A stretch of 64,000 nucleotides of DNA from Pontivivens ytuae (GTDB lineage: Bacteria > Pseudomonadota > Alphaproteobacteria > Rhodobacterales > Rhodobacteraceae), in assembly GCF_015679265.1 (NCBI RefSeq), contig NZ_CP064942.1:2140001-2204000 (forward strand). The letters run 5' to 3'. The notes beneath the pieces were generated by a model. It saw only the letters and a list, made by a program, of their open reading frames with translations, did not search any database and was not told the DNA's origin. Positions 51,362-61,352 of this stretch are shown here, in pieces. Positions within the stretch are counted from its first letter, which is position 1; each line of letters begins with the position of its first letter. The translations under genes and the position numbers were made by a program.

Positions 51362-52948
51362 GTGAGCCAGAGTGAAACGGATCTCTTCATCATCGGAGGC
51401 GGCATCAACGGATGCGGCATCGCCCGTGATGCGGCGGGCCGCGGGCTCACCGTCACGCTGGCGGAGATGAACGACCTCGCCTCCGCAACCTCCTCGGCCT
51501 CCACCAAGCTGTTTCATGGCGGGCTGCGCTACCTCGAGTATTTCGAGGTGCGGCTGGTGCGGGAGGCGCTGGTGGAGCGGGAGACGCTGCTGCGCGCGAT
51601 GCCCCACATCTCCTGGCCCATGCGGTTCGTGCTGCCCTACCACCCGGACATGCGGTTCGAGGGGGAGACGCCGACCTCCAAGCTGCTCAACACGGTGATG
51701 CCGTGGATGAAGGGGCGGCGGCCCGCCTGGCTGATCCGGCTGGGACTCTTCATGTACGACAACCTCGGCGGGCGGAAGATCCTGCCCGGGACCTCGACGC
51801 TGGACCTGCGGACGGCGCCCGAGGGTGCGCCGATCGAGGATCGGTTCGAGAAGGCTTACGAATACTCCGACTGCTGGATCGAGGACTCGCGCCTCGTTGT
51901 GCTCAACGCCCGCGATGCGGAGGCGCGTGGCGCGCAGATTCTAACGCGAACGAAGGTGCTGTCCGCCGCCCGCGTTGAGGGCGGTTGGGAGATCGTCGTC
52001 GAGGATCGCGACAGCGGGGAGCAGCGCACGCATCGCACCAAGATGCTGGTCAACGCGGGCGGCCCGTGGGTCGGCGACATCATCCAGCAGAAGGTGCGGA
52101 TCAACTCGACCGAAGGGGTGCGACTGGTCCGCGGCTCCCACATCGTGACGAAGCGGCTCTTCGATCACGACAAGTGCTACTTCTTCCAGGGCACCGACGG
52201 GCGGATCATCTTCGCGATCCCCTATGAGACGGATTTCACGCTGATCGGTACGACCGATGCGGAGCATGTGAACCCCGACGAGAAACCGTCCTGCACGCCG
52301 GAGGAGAAGCGCTACCTGATCGCTTTCGCCAACCAGTACTTCAAACAGGATATCGGCGAGGAGGACGTGGTCTGGAGTTACTCCGGCGTCCGCCCGCTCT
52401 ACGACGACGGTGCGAGCTCGGCGACGGCGGCGACGCGGGATTACACGTTGAAGGTGGACGATGCGGGCGGCGCTCCGATCCTCAACATCTTCGGCGGGAA
52501 GATCACGACCTACCGGCGGCTCGCCGAAAGCGCTTTGGAAAAGATCGTTCCGTATTTTCCCGGAACTTCAGGGGCTTGGACGGCCGGAAAAGCGCTGCCG
52601 GGTGGCGATTTCGGGGTGGACGAAGTGGACCGCCTCGTCGCACGTTTGGCCAAGGAGTATCCGTTCCTGACCCCGTTCTGGGCGAAGCGGCTGGTGCGCG
52701 CCTACGGCACCGATGCGTGGCTCGTGCTGGGCGAGGCGAAGGACGAGGCGGCGCTGGGCGAGGGCTTCGGCGCCACGCTCACCGCGCGCGAGATCGAGTG
52801 GCTGATGGATCGCGAATGGGCCCGCACGGCCGAGGACGTGATCTGGCGGCGCAACAAGCTGGGCCTGCGGCTGGATGACGGCCAGGTGGCGCGGCTCGAC
52901 GAATGGATGGCGGAGCGGCGGGCGAGCCTGGCCCATGCCGCGGAATAG
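51362..52948 (+). CDS. glpD: Aerobic glycerol-3-phosphate dehydrogenase
   Basis: FAD enzyme at the inner membrane oxidising glycerol-3-phosphate to dihydroxyacetone phosphate and reducing quinone. 528 residues. The N-terminal FAD motif is DLFIIGGGINGCGIARDAAG, followed by SSASTKLFHGGLRYLEYFEV. GTDGRIIFAIPYETDFTLIG and ILNIFGGKITTYRRLAESAL are GlpD signatures, with a C-terminal helical domain. Start by GTG at 51362 with GGGAG at 51349-51353; a GTG at 51353 and TTG at 51356 are alternatives. It is divergent from glpR and precedes the glpSTPQUV transporter by 82 bp. Confidence 0.95.
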   Translation: MSQSETDLFIIGGGINGCGIARDAAGRGLTVTLAEMNDLASATSSASTKLFHGGLRYLEYFEVRLVREALVERETLLRAMPHISWPMRFVLPYHPDMRFEGETPTSKLLNTVMPWMKGRRPAWLIRLGLFMYDNLGGRKILPGTSTLDLRTAPEGAPIEDRFEKAYEYSDCWIEDSRLVVLNARDAEARGAQILTRTKVLSAARVEGGWEIVVEDRDSGEQRTHRTKMLVNAGGPWVGDIIQQKVRINSTEGVRLVRGSHIVTKRLFDHDKCYFFQGTDGRIIFAIPYETDFTLIGTTDAEHVNPDEKPSCTPEEKRYLIAFANQYFKQDIGEEDVVWSYSGVRPLYDDGASSATAATRDYTLKVDDAGGAPILNIFGGKITTYRRLAESALEKIVPYFPGTSGAWTAGKALPGGDFGVDEVDRLVARLAKEYPFLTPFWAKRLVRAYGTDAWLVLGEAKDEAALGEGFGATLTAREIEWLMDREWARTAEDVIWRRNKLGLRLDDGQVARLDEWMAERRASLAHAAE

Positions 52949-53030
52949 ACCGGCCCCGCACCGGTGAACTCACCCGACCGGGCCCGATCAACGAGGCTCC
53001 GGCGGCAACGAAAACGGGAGGAAAGCGCGC

Positions 53031-54116
53031 ATGGCGCTTGAACTGCGCAACGTGACCCGCGTGGTGGGGGCGGCGACGCATATCCACGCGACCGACCTGG
53101 TGCTGGAGCGCGGCACGATGAACGTGCTGCTCGGCCCGACGCTGGCCGGCAAGACCACGCTGATGCGGGTCATGGCCGGGCTCGACGCGCCGACCACGGG
53201 CTCCGTGCATTGGGACGGGGAGGACGTGACCGGCCGCCGGGTGCAGGACCGGAACGTGGCCATGGTTTACCAGCAGTTCATCAACTACCCCTCGATGACG
53301 GTCTACGAGAACATCGCCTCGCCAATGCGGCTGAAGGGCGTGTCGTCGAACGAGCTCGACCGGCGGGTGCGGGAGACGGCGGAGCTGATGAAGCTGGACG
53401 CCATGCTCGACCGCAAGCCGCTGGAGCTTTCGGGCGGGCAGCAGCAGCGCTGTGCGCTGGCCCGTGCGCTGGTCAAGGATGCGGGGCTGGTGCTGCTCGA
53501 CGAACCGCTGGCGAACCTCGACTACAAGCTGCGGGAGGAGTTGCGGACCGAGATCCCGAAGATCTTCGAGCGCTCCGGCGCGATCTTCGTCTATGCGACG
53601 ACCGAGCCGGAGGAGGCTCTACTGCTCGGCGGCAATACCGCGACGTTGTGGGAAGGGCGCGTGACGCAGTTCGGCCCCACGGGCTCGGTCTACCGCAAGC
53701 CGGTGGACGCGACGACGGCGCGGGTCTTCTCCGACCCGCCGATGAACTTCCTGACGGTGCAGAAGGCGGGCGACCGGCTCGCCTATGGCGACGGGCAGGA
53801 TGCGCCGGTGCCGGTTGCGCTGGCTGGCGTGGCGGACGGGCCGTACGTCGCGGGCTTCCGCCCCAATCACCTGTCGCTGACATCGCATGGCGAGGCGCTG
53901 AGCTTTGCCACGCGGCTGACCGTGACCGAGATCACGGGGTCGGAAACCTTCGTCCACCTCGACCATCACGGCGAGCGGTGGGTCGGGCTGATCCACGGCG
54001 TGCAGAACCTGCAGCCGGGTCAGGACCTGACCGTCCATCTCGACCCCGCGCATGTCTACCTGTTCGCGCCCGACGGCGCGCTGGTCTCGACCGCGCCCTA
54101 CGCGGAGGCCGCGTGA
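53031..54116 (+). CDS. glpS: Glycerol-3-phosphate/glycerol ABC transporter ATPase 1
   Basis: 361 residues. The ATPase has a Walker A of unusual form, GPTLAGKTTLM (GxxxxGKT retained), signature LSGGQQQRCALARAL and Walker B VLLDEPLANLD. The position of the H-loop reads YATTEPEEA, without the usual THD histidine. A C-terminal MalK-like domain follows (NFLTVQ, GFRPNHLSL). The diverged Walker A and missing H-loop His match GlpS/MalK-type pairs in which one ATPase is less active. It partners with glpT, to which it is joined by a stop/start overlap. Confidence 0.88.
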   Translation: MALELRNVTRVVGAATHIHATDLVLERGTMNVLLGPTLAGKTTLMRVMAGLDAPTTGSVHWDGEDVTGRRVQDRNVAMVYQQFINYPSMTVYENIASPMRLKGVSSNELDRRVRETAELMKLDAMLDRKPLELSGGQQQRCALARALVKDAGLVLLDEPLANLDYKLREELRTEIPKIFERSGAIFVYATTEPEEALLLGGNTATLWEGRVTQFGPTGSVYRKPVDATTARVFSDPPMNFLTVQKAGDRLAYGDGQDAPVPVALAGVADGPYVAGFRPNHLSLTSHGEALSFATRLTVTEITGSETFVHLDHHGERWVGLIHGVQNLQPGQDLTVHLDPAHVYLFAPDGALVSTAPYAEAA

Positions 54117-55198
54117 TGGCGAAGATCACCCTCGACAACCTCGCGCACTCCTACCTGCCGAACCCGAAGTCGGAGGACGACTACGCGCTCAAGCAGCTCG
54201 ACCACGTCTGGGCGGATGGCGAGGCCTATGCCCTGCTCGGCGCGTCGGGCTGCGGGAAGTCCACGTTGCTCAACATCATCTCGGGCCTGCTGGAGCCGAG
54301 CCGCGGGCGGATCCTGTTCGACGACCACGACGTGACCCACGCCGCGACGGCGGAGCGCAACATCGCGCAGGTGTTCCAGTTCCCGGTCGTCTACGACACG
54401 ATGACGGTGCGCGATAACCTCGCCTTCCCGCTGCGCAACCGCGGTGCCGATGCGGACTACGTGGCGCGCCGCGTGCTCCAGATCGCGCAGATGATCGGGA
54501 TGGAGGCGGAGCTCGACCGCAAGGCGCGGGGGCTGACGGCGGATGCGAAGCAGAAGATCAGCCTGGGCCGCGGCATGGTGCGGGAGGACGTGAACGCGCT
54601 CCTCTTCGACGAGCCACTGACGGTGATCGACCCACACATGAAGTGGGAGCTGCGCACGCAGCTCAAGTCACTCCACCAAGAGTTCGGGCACACGATGATC
54701 TACGTGACCCACGACCAGACGGAGGCGCTGACCTTCGCGGACAAGGTCGTGGTGATGCATGACGGCCGCGTGGTGCAGATCGGCACGCCGCAGGAGCTGT
54801 TCGAGCGGCCGGCGCACACCTTCGTCGGCTACTTCATCGGCTCGCCGGGCATGAACGTGATCCCTGCGGAGGTGTCGGGACGGATGGCGTCTGTCGCAGG
54901 CGCCCAGATCGACCTGGGCGCGGCCTACGCGCCCGGCGGCGGGCGCGTCGCACTGGGCGTGCGCCCGGAATTCGTGCAGCTCCGCTCCGGCGGCGAGGGC
55001 GTACCGGTGCGCGTGACCCGCGTCGAGGATGTGGGCCGCCACCGCGTCGTCCGCCTCGACATGGACGGGCAGGAGCTGTCGGCCATTGCGGGCGAGGGCG
55101 ATCCGCTGCCCGCCGACGCCGACCGCGCCGTTTTCGCCCCCGAAGGCATCAACGTCTACGTCGACGAGTGGCGCATCGCGCCCGAGGTGGCGGCATGA
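54116..55198 (+). CDS. glpT: Glycerol-3-phosphate/glycerol ABC transporter ATPase 2
   Basis: 360 residues. Walker A is GASGCGKS. The signature position reads LTADAKQKISLGRGM, diverged from LSGGQ, and Walker B is LLFDEPLTVIDP. The H-loop [18 protein letters not shown] is intact. The C-terminal regulatory domain has FIGSPGMNVIPA and VRPEFVQL. With glpS it forms an ATPase heterodimer in which each chain keeps motifs the other has lost. The symbol follows the rhizobial glpSTPQUV naming and is not the E. coli antiporter GlpT. Confidence 0.88.
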   Translation: MAKITLDNLAHSYLPNPKSEDDYALKQLDHVWADGEAYALLGASGCGKSTLLNIISGLLEPSRGRILFDDHDVTHAATAERNIAQVFQFPVVYDTMTVRDNLAFPLRNRGADADYVARRVLQIAQMIGMEAELDRKARGLTADAKQKISLGRGMVREDVNALLFDEPLTVIDPHMKWELRTQLKSLHQEFGHTMIYVTHDQTEALTFADKVVVMHDGRVVQIGTPQELFERPAHTFVGYFIGSPGMNVIPAEVSGRMASVAGAQIDLGAAYAPGGGRVALGVRPEFVQLRSGGEGVPVRVTRVEDVGRHRVVRLDMDGQELSAIAGEGDPLPADADRAVFAPEGINVYVDEWRIAPEVAA

Positions 55199-55215
55199 GC
55201 GTGCTCCATGGTGCC

Positions 55216-55281
55216 GTCACCCTCCGGCCTGACCGCAGGGTCTCCGTGTCGAGGGATCCCCGGGTCGAGCCCGAGGATGAC
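55216..55281. repeat. 66-bp inverted repeat pair (GIY-YIG-associated type)
   Basis: It begins GTCACCCTCCGGCCTGACCG (55216) and ends GGTCGAGCCCGAGGATGAC (55263-55281), the two halves facing each other. The right half matches the 31-nt repeats around the GIY-YIG gene at 57172-57573, and the overall length equals the pair at 57094-57159. It occupies the glpT-glpP gap and has no gene. Confidence 0.65.
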
Positions 55282-55316
55282 GCCCTGATGAACCGCGGCG
55301 CGGAAGGAGCGATCGC

Positions 55317-57070
<1,754 letters not shown>

Positions 57071-57093
57071 TGGGATTTGTTAACCCTTCCTGG

Positions 57094-57159
57094 GTCATCC
57101 TCCGACCCGACCCGAGCGTGCCGTTTGTAGGAGACGGTGGGGGCGAGCCCGTGGGTGAC
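57094..57159. repeat. 66-bp inverted repeat pair (GIY-YIG-associated type)
   Basis: It begins GTCATCCTCCGACCCGACCC (57094) and ends GGGGGCGAGCCCGTGGGTGAC-like (57139-57159), the halves inverted. Same length and matching ends as 55216-55281. Only 12 bp separate it from the GIY-YIG element, so two related units stand in tandem after glpQ. Confidence 0.6.
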
Positions 57160-57171
57160 GTTGCAAGAGGT

Positions 57172-57573
57172 GTCATCGTCGGGCTCGACCCGGCGATCTC
57201 CCGGCACTGCTCGAGCCGGTCGATGACATCGCTCCGGGACATGCCCGATGAAGCCCATGTACGTCTACCTGGTGACGAACCGACCGCGAGGAACGCTGTA
57301 CATCGGCGTGACGAACGATCTGGTTCGTCGGGTTCACGAGCACCGGATGCGCGAGGGGCGGAGCTTCACAGCGCAGTACAACCTCGACCGGCTCGTCCAT
57401 TTCGAACAGTTCGACGACCCGGAGAACGCGATCCGGCGGGAGAAAGCTCTCAAGAAGTGGCTGCGGCAGTGGAAGGTCGATCTGATCGAGCAGAGCAATC
57501 CTGCCTGGCGAGACCTTTGGCCGGATATCACGGTCTGATTTCGGGAGATCCTCGGATCAAGTCCGAGGATGAC
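57172..57573 (+). mobile_element. Putative 402-bp GIY-YIG element bounded by 31-nt inverted repeats
   Basis: The left end 57172-57202 and right end 57543-57573 are imperfect inverted repeats, 25 of 31 positions identical with no gap. Outer termini read GTCATC inward on the left and GATGAC on the right; inner edges read GATCTCCC and GGGAGATC. One gene, a GIY-YIG domain protein, fills the inside: it begins 45 bp after the left end and stops 4 bp before the right end. The element lies between glpQ and glpU, genes adjacent in related operons. Mobility is inferred from structure; no target duplication was identified. Confidence 0.55.
57248..57538 (+). CDS. GIY-YIG nuclease-domain protein (COG2827-like)
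   Basis: A 96-residue single-domain protein. YVYLVTN and LYIGVTNDLVRRVHEHR give the two GIY-YIG strands and the catalytic Arg helix. ENAIRREKALKKWLRQWKVD supplies the metal-binding Glu (about residue 65) and the family-specific basic helix. These small proteins resemble UvrC N-domain and homing-type nucleases but their biological job is not known. GGGA lies about 10 bp before the ATG, a weak ribosome site. It interrupts the glp transporter operon and is closely flanked by 31-nt inverted repeats, so a role in moving or processing those repeats is plausible but unproven. Confidence 0.9.
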   Translation: MKPMYVYLVTNRPRGTLYIGVTNDLVRRVHEHRMREGRSFTAQYNLDRLVHFEQFDDPENAIRREKALKKWLRQWKVDLIEQSNPAWRDLWPDITV

Positions 57574-57602
57574 GGCTCCAGCTTGAAGGGAGGTGATCTG
57601 TA

Positions 57603-57875
57603 ATGGCCTGGATGGCATGGACGTGGCCCACGGCGGCCTTCTTCGGGACGATCGCACTCCTGCTCATCGTCTTCACCGTGCTGGCGATCCGGTATCCGGA
57701 GACGCCGCGCGTCGGCATCCTCAGGATCGAGACGACGCGGGGCGACCGGCTTTTCATCACGCTTCTGGGCTCGGCCTTCATCAATCTGGCCTGGCTGGGC
57801 CTGAGCGGACTGCCCCAATGGGGCGCGCTCATCTTGTGTCTCGTCTACGCCGCGGCGGTGTTCCGCTGGGTCTGA
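57603..57875 (+). CDS. glpU: GlpU-type small membrane protein (DUF2160)
   Basis: 90 residues with two to three membrane spans (TAAFFGTIALLLIVFTVLAI, ITLLGSAFINLAWLGL, ALILCLVYAAAVFRWV). This matches the small DUF2160 protein found in glpSTPQUV operons, function not established. The ribosome binding site is very strong (AAGGGAGGTGATC, 57586-57598). It starts 30 bp after the right end of the GIY-YIG element. Confidence 0.88.
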   Translation: MAWMAWTWPTAAFFGTIALLLIVFTVLAIRYPETPRVGILRIETTRGDRLFITLLGSAFINLAWLGLSGLPQWGALILCLVYAAAVFRWV

Positions 57876-57951
57876 CGACACGTCAGGGAGGGGGGCCGGC
57901 GCCGAACGACCGAGCCCTCCAAAGAAGAGGTTCAACAATGGGAGGAACCAC

Positions 57952-59670
57952 ATGAAACTGACCCTCACGTCCACCACGGCGCTTGCGCTGACGCTGGGGC
58001 TCGCCGCCCCCGCCTTCGCGGACATGGACGCCGCGCGTGCCTTCCTCGACGAGCACATCGAGCGGTCGACCCTCTCCCGCGAGGAGCAGGAAGCGGAGAT
58101 GCAGTGGTTCATCGACGCGGCCCAGCCCTTCGCCGGCATGGAGATCAACGTCGTTTCCGAAACGATCACGACGCATGAGTACGAGGCGAACGTGCTCGCC
58201 CCGGCCTTCGCCGCGATCACCGGCATCCAGGTCACCCACGACCTGATCGGCGAGGGCGACGTGGTCGAGCGTCTGCAGACGCAGATGAACTCCGGCCGCA
58301 ACATCTACGACGCCTATGTCAACGACAGCGACCTGATCGGCACTCATTGGCGCTACCAGCAGGTGCGCAACCTGACCGACTGGATGGCGGGCGAGGGCGC
58401 GGACGTCACCAACCCCAACCTGAACCTCGACGACTTCATTGGGACGCAGTTCACCACGGGTCCGGACGGCAAGCTCTACCAGATGCCGACCCAGCAGTTC
58501 GCGAACCTCTACTGGTTCCGCTACGACTGGTTCACGGATGAGAAGAACATGGCGGACTTCGAGGCCGAGTACGGCTATCCGCTGGGCGTTCCGGTCAACT
58601 GGTCGGCCTATGAGGACATCGCGGCGTTCTTCACCGGCCGGGATCTGAGCCACATGGGCGTGGACGGCGACGTCTACGGCCACATGGACTACGGCAAGAA
58701 GGACCCGTCGCTCGGCTGGCGCTTCACCGATGCGTGGATGTCCATGGCCGGGATGGGCGATGTGGGTGAGCCCAACGGTCTGCCGGTCGACGAGTGGGGC
58801 ATCCGGGTGAACGAGAACTCGCAGCCCGTGGGCTCCTGCGTCGAGCGTGGCGGGGCGACGAACTCCCCGGCGGCGGTCTACGCGATCGAGAAGTATACCG
58901 ACTGGCTGCAGAACTATGCCCCGCCCGCGGCGGCCGGCATGACGTTCTCGGAGTCCGGGCCGATCCCGTCCCAGGGCGGCATCGCGCAGCAGATGTTCTG
59001 GTACACCGCCTTCACCGCCGACATGGTGGGCGATGGGGCCGCGGCCGTGCTGAACGAGGACGGCTCGCCGCGCTGGCGCATGGCACCCTCCCCGCACGGT
59101 GTCTACTGGGAGGACGGCATGAAGGTCGGCTACCAGGACGCCGGTTCCTGGACGCTGATGGAGAGCACGCCGGTCGACCGGGCGCAGGCCGCATGGCTCT
59201 ATGCGCAGTTCGTGACCTCGCTGACCGTGGATGTGGAGAAGTCTCATGCGGGTCTGACCTTCATCCGGGAGTCCACGATCGATCACGAGAGCTTCACCGA
59301 GCGTGCGCCGCGCCTCGGCGGTCTGATCGAGTTCTACCGCTCGCCGGCCCGCGTCGCGTGGTCGCCGACCGGGACGAACGTGCCGGACTACCCGCGTCTC
59401 GCCCAGCTCTGGTGGCAGAACATCGGGGATGCGTCCTCGGGTGCGAAGACCGCTCAGGAAGCGCTGGATGCCCTCTGCGAGCAGCAGGAGGACGTGCTGG
59501 AGCGTCTCGAGCGTGCAGGCGTTCAGGGCGATCTCGGCCCGGTGATGAACGAGCCGCAGGAGGCGTCCTTCTGGCTCGACCAGCCGGGCTCGCCTAAGGC
59601 GGCGCTCGAGAACGAGGACGAGGAGCCGATCACCGTCAGCTATGACGAACTGATCCAGTCCTGGCAGTAA
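57952..59670 (+). CDS. glpV: Glycerol-3-phosphate/glycerol ABC transporter binding protein
   Basis: 572-residue periplasmic binding protein (SBP family 1), longer than the sugar type and typical of GlpV. The signal peptide is about 1-23 (GLAAPAFA). Family regions are ISETITTHEYEANVL-like text, GEGDVVERLQTQMNSGRNIY, MPTQQFANLYWFRYDWF and YTDWLQNYAPPAAAGMTFSE. GGGAGGAACC precedes the ATG. It is the last gene of the operon, followed by a strong terminator. Confidence 0.93.
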   Translation: MKLTLTSTTALALTLGLAAPAFADMDAARAFLDEHIERSTLSREEQEAEMQWFIDAAQPFAGMEINVVSETITTHEYEANVLAPAFAAITGIQVTHDLIGEGDVVERLQTQMNSGRNIYDAYVNDSDLIGTHWRYQQVRNLTDWMAGEGADVTNPNLNLDDFIGTQFTTGPDGKLYQMPTQQFANLYWFRYDWFTDEKNMADFEAEYGYPLGVPVNWSAYEDIAAFFTGRDLSHMGVDGDVYGHMDYGKKDPSLGWRFTDAWMSMAGMGDVGEPNGLPVDEWGIRVNENSQPVGSCVERGGATNSPAAVYAIEKYTDWLQNYAPPAAAGMTFSESGPIPSQGGIAQQMFWYTAFTADMVGDGAAAVLNEDGSPRWRMAPSPHGVYWEDGMKVGYQDAGSWTLMESTPVDRAQAAWLYAQFVTSLTVDVEKSHAGLTFIRESTIDHESFTERAPRLGGLIEFYRSPARVAWSPTGTNVPDYPRLAQLWWQNIGDASSGAKTAQEALDALCEQQEDVLERLERAGVQGDLGPVMNEPQEASFWLDQPGSPKAALENEDEEPITVSYDELIQSWQ

Positions 59671-59679
59671 TGTCGTTTC

Positions 59680-59711
59680 GGCCGGGGCCCTTGCGGGGGC
59701 CCCGGCCTTTT
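59680..59711 (+). terminator. Intrinsic terminator after glpV
   Basis: GGCCGGGGCCC (59680-59690) pairs perfectly with GGGCCCCGGCC (59697-59707) over a 6-base loop and is followed by TTTT. It lies 9 bp after the glpV stop and closes the glpD-glpV unit. Confidence 0.85.
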
Positions 59712-59713
59712 CA

Positions 59714-59734
59714 TGTCCACAAATCGTGTTGGTG
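59714..59734 (+). repeat. 21-nt direct repeat, left copy
   Basis: Identical to 60939-60959 (TGTCCACAAATCGTGTTGGT plus G). The two copies enclose the iron-type alcohol dehydrogenase gene with short margins (63 bp before, 10 bp after). Confidence 0.85.
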
Positions 59735-59797
59735 CTGGCCGGTCGCGTCGTCGGACGCGGTGCGGCTTCTGCCGTGTGACGGAGCGAGGAGGCTGCC

Positions 59798-60928
59798 ATG
59801 ACGCCATTCGAGTTTGCCGCGCCGAAACGGATCCGCTTCGGCCGCGGGGTGGCGGACGGGGCCGCTGAGGAGGCTGCTCGCTTTGGCACGCGCGTCCTGC
59901 TGGTGCGCGGCTCGGTCGGGTTCGCGGATGTGCTGGAGCGTGACCTTGGGGCTGCGGGCTGCACGGTGACCATCGTGCGCAGCCGCGGAGAGCCGGACCT
60001 CGCGGCGGTCGAGGCGGCGACGGAGGCGGCGCGATCCGCTGGTGTCGAGCTCGTCGTCGCGGTCGGCGGCGGCTCCACGATCGACCTTGGTAAGGCGGGT
60101 GCGGCGCTCGCGCGCTCCTCCACACCGCCCCTCGATCATCTGGAGGTCGTGGGGCGGGGTCTGCCGCTGACGGTCGATCCCTTGCCGTTCATCGCGCTGC
60201 CGAGCACGGCGGGGACCGGAGCGGAGGCGACGAAGAACGCCGTCATCGGACTGCCGGATCATGGGCGGAAGGTGAGCCTGCGCCACGCGCGGATGCTGCC
60301 GGACCTCGCGCTCGTCGATCCGGTGCTGACGGATGGGTGCCCGCGGGAGGTGACGCTGGCCTCCGGTCTCGACGCGGTGACGCAGGTGATCGAGCCTTGG
60401 CTCTCCTCCAAGGCCAACCCGCTGACCGACGCGATCTGCCGGGATGCGATCGGGTCGGGGCTGCGGGCGCTTGTGACGCTGATGGAGCGTGAGGACGCGG
60501 CGGCGCGCGATGCGCTCGCCTTCACCAGCCTGTCGGGCGGACTGGCGCTCGCCAATGCGGGGCTCGGCGCGGTGCATGGCTTTGCCGGTGTGATCGGCGG
60601 GCGGACGGGTGCGGCGCACGGGGCGATCTGCGGCCGGTTGCTGCCGCCGGTGCTGGCGGCGAATGCGGAGGCGGGCGGCGATCCTGAGCGCCTCGACGCG
60701 ATCCGGCGGATCATCGTGGAGGTGCTGGGAGGCGCTGATCGGGATGCCTTTGACACACTCGAAGCCTGGATCGACGCGGAGGGCCTGCCGCGGCTCGGGG
60801 CAATGGGGCTCGATGCAGCGGATCACGCGGAGGTTGCCGAAGCCTCGCTCAGTGCGTCCTCGATGAAAGGCAATCCGGTGGCACTGTCCCAGCAGGCGCT
60901 GGAGGGGGTCCTGGCGCGCGCAGCCTGA
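59798..60928 (+). CDS. Iron-containing alcohol dehydrogenase family protein
   Basis: 376 residues of the group III (Fe-ADH) family. The N-terminal NAD(P) domain has FGTRVLLVRGSVGFADVLER and VVAVGGGSTIDLGKAGAALA. PFIALPSTAGTGAEATKNAV is the family nucleotide/metal signature. Metal ligand positions: LDAVTQVIEPWLS retains Asp but has Gln in place of the usual His of DALTH; GAVHGFAG and GAAHGAICG retain the two later His. The Gln may change the metal or substrate. The gene is flanked by 21-nt direct repeats and follows the glycerol-3-phosphate operon; substrate unknown. Confidence 0.9.
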   Translation: MTPFEFAAPKRIRFGRGVADGAAEEAARFGTRVLLVRGSVGFADVLERDLGAAGCTVTIVRSRGEPDLAAVEAATEAARSAGVELVVAVGGGSTIDLGKAGAALARSSTPPLDHLEVVGRGLPLTVDPLPFIALPSTAGTGAEATKNAVIGLPDHGRKVSLRHARMLPDLALVDPVLTDGCPREVTLASGLDAVTQVIEPWLSSKANPLTDAICRDAIGSGLRALVTLMEREDAAARDALAFTSLSGGLALANAGLGAVHGFAGVIGGRTGAAHGAICGRLLPPVLAANAEAGGDPERLDAIRRIIVEVLGGADRDAFDTLEAWIDAEGLPRLGAMGLDAADHAEVAEASLSASSMKGNPVALSQQALEGVLARAA

Positions 60929-60938
60929 CGCGCGTTCG

Positions 60939-60959
60939 TGTCCACAAATCGTGTTGGTG
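60939..60959 (+). repeat. 21-nt direct repeat, right copy
   Basis: Perfect copy of 59714-59734 in the same orientation, between the alcohol dehydrogenase stop and the convergent membrane-protein gene. It marks the right edge of a 1246-bp segment. Confidence 0.85.
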
Positions 60960-61022
60960 GAGCCGTCTAAAACTGAAAAGGACGCGCGGCCGCAGGGGAC
61001 GACCGCGCGCCAAGTGTGGGCG

Positions 61023-61352
61023 CTAGCTGTTGGGGCCGGGGGACAGCAACCCCGCCAAAGCGCCCAGTGCGGTGGAGCCGAGGAACGTGATCGGCTGAAG
61101 GAACATCTCCCGCGTGCCATTTGCGTTCGATGTCTCCGTGAGAGCCAGCAGCACGGTGCACGCGAGGGCCAGCAACGTGACGGCGCTCAGCGCGATCACC
61201 ACGACTCGGTAGATAAAGGTGTTGGGGATCGGTTGGGTGATCCCCAGCTCCCGTGCGATCTTTTCGGGTTCCTCCTGTGCGATGGCGGGGTTCTCCGCCA
61301 TGCGCCGGGCGACCCCCGGCAGGGCTTCTGCCGAAACGCTGTAGGTCGCCAT
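61023..61352 (-). CDS. Small membrane protein coupled to haloperoxidase gene
   Basis: 109 residues, not recognised. A charged N-terminal part (ARRMAENPAIAQEEPEKIAR) is followed by two membrane segments: FIYRVVVIALSAVTLLALAC extending to LLAL, and FLGSTALGALAGLLSPG near the C terminus. ATG 61352 shares its A with the stop of the haloperoxidase gene (TGATG), so the two are translated together. It may anchor or assist the haloperoxidase, or be an unrelated partner. Confidence 0.75.
   Translation of the reverse strand: MATYSVSAEALPGVARRMAENPAIAQEEPEKIARELGITQPIPNTFIYRVVVIALSAVTLLALACTVLLALTETSNANGTREMFLQPITFLGSTALGALAGLLSPGPNS

Noticed and set aside
52527..52536. AAAGCGCTTT palindrome matching the one before glpD
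   Set aside because: It lies within glpD coding sequence and encodes conserved-looking residues; probably chance.
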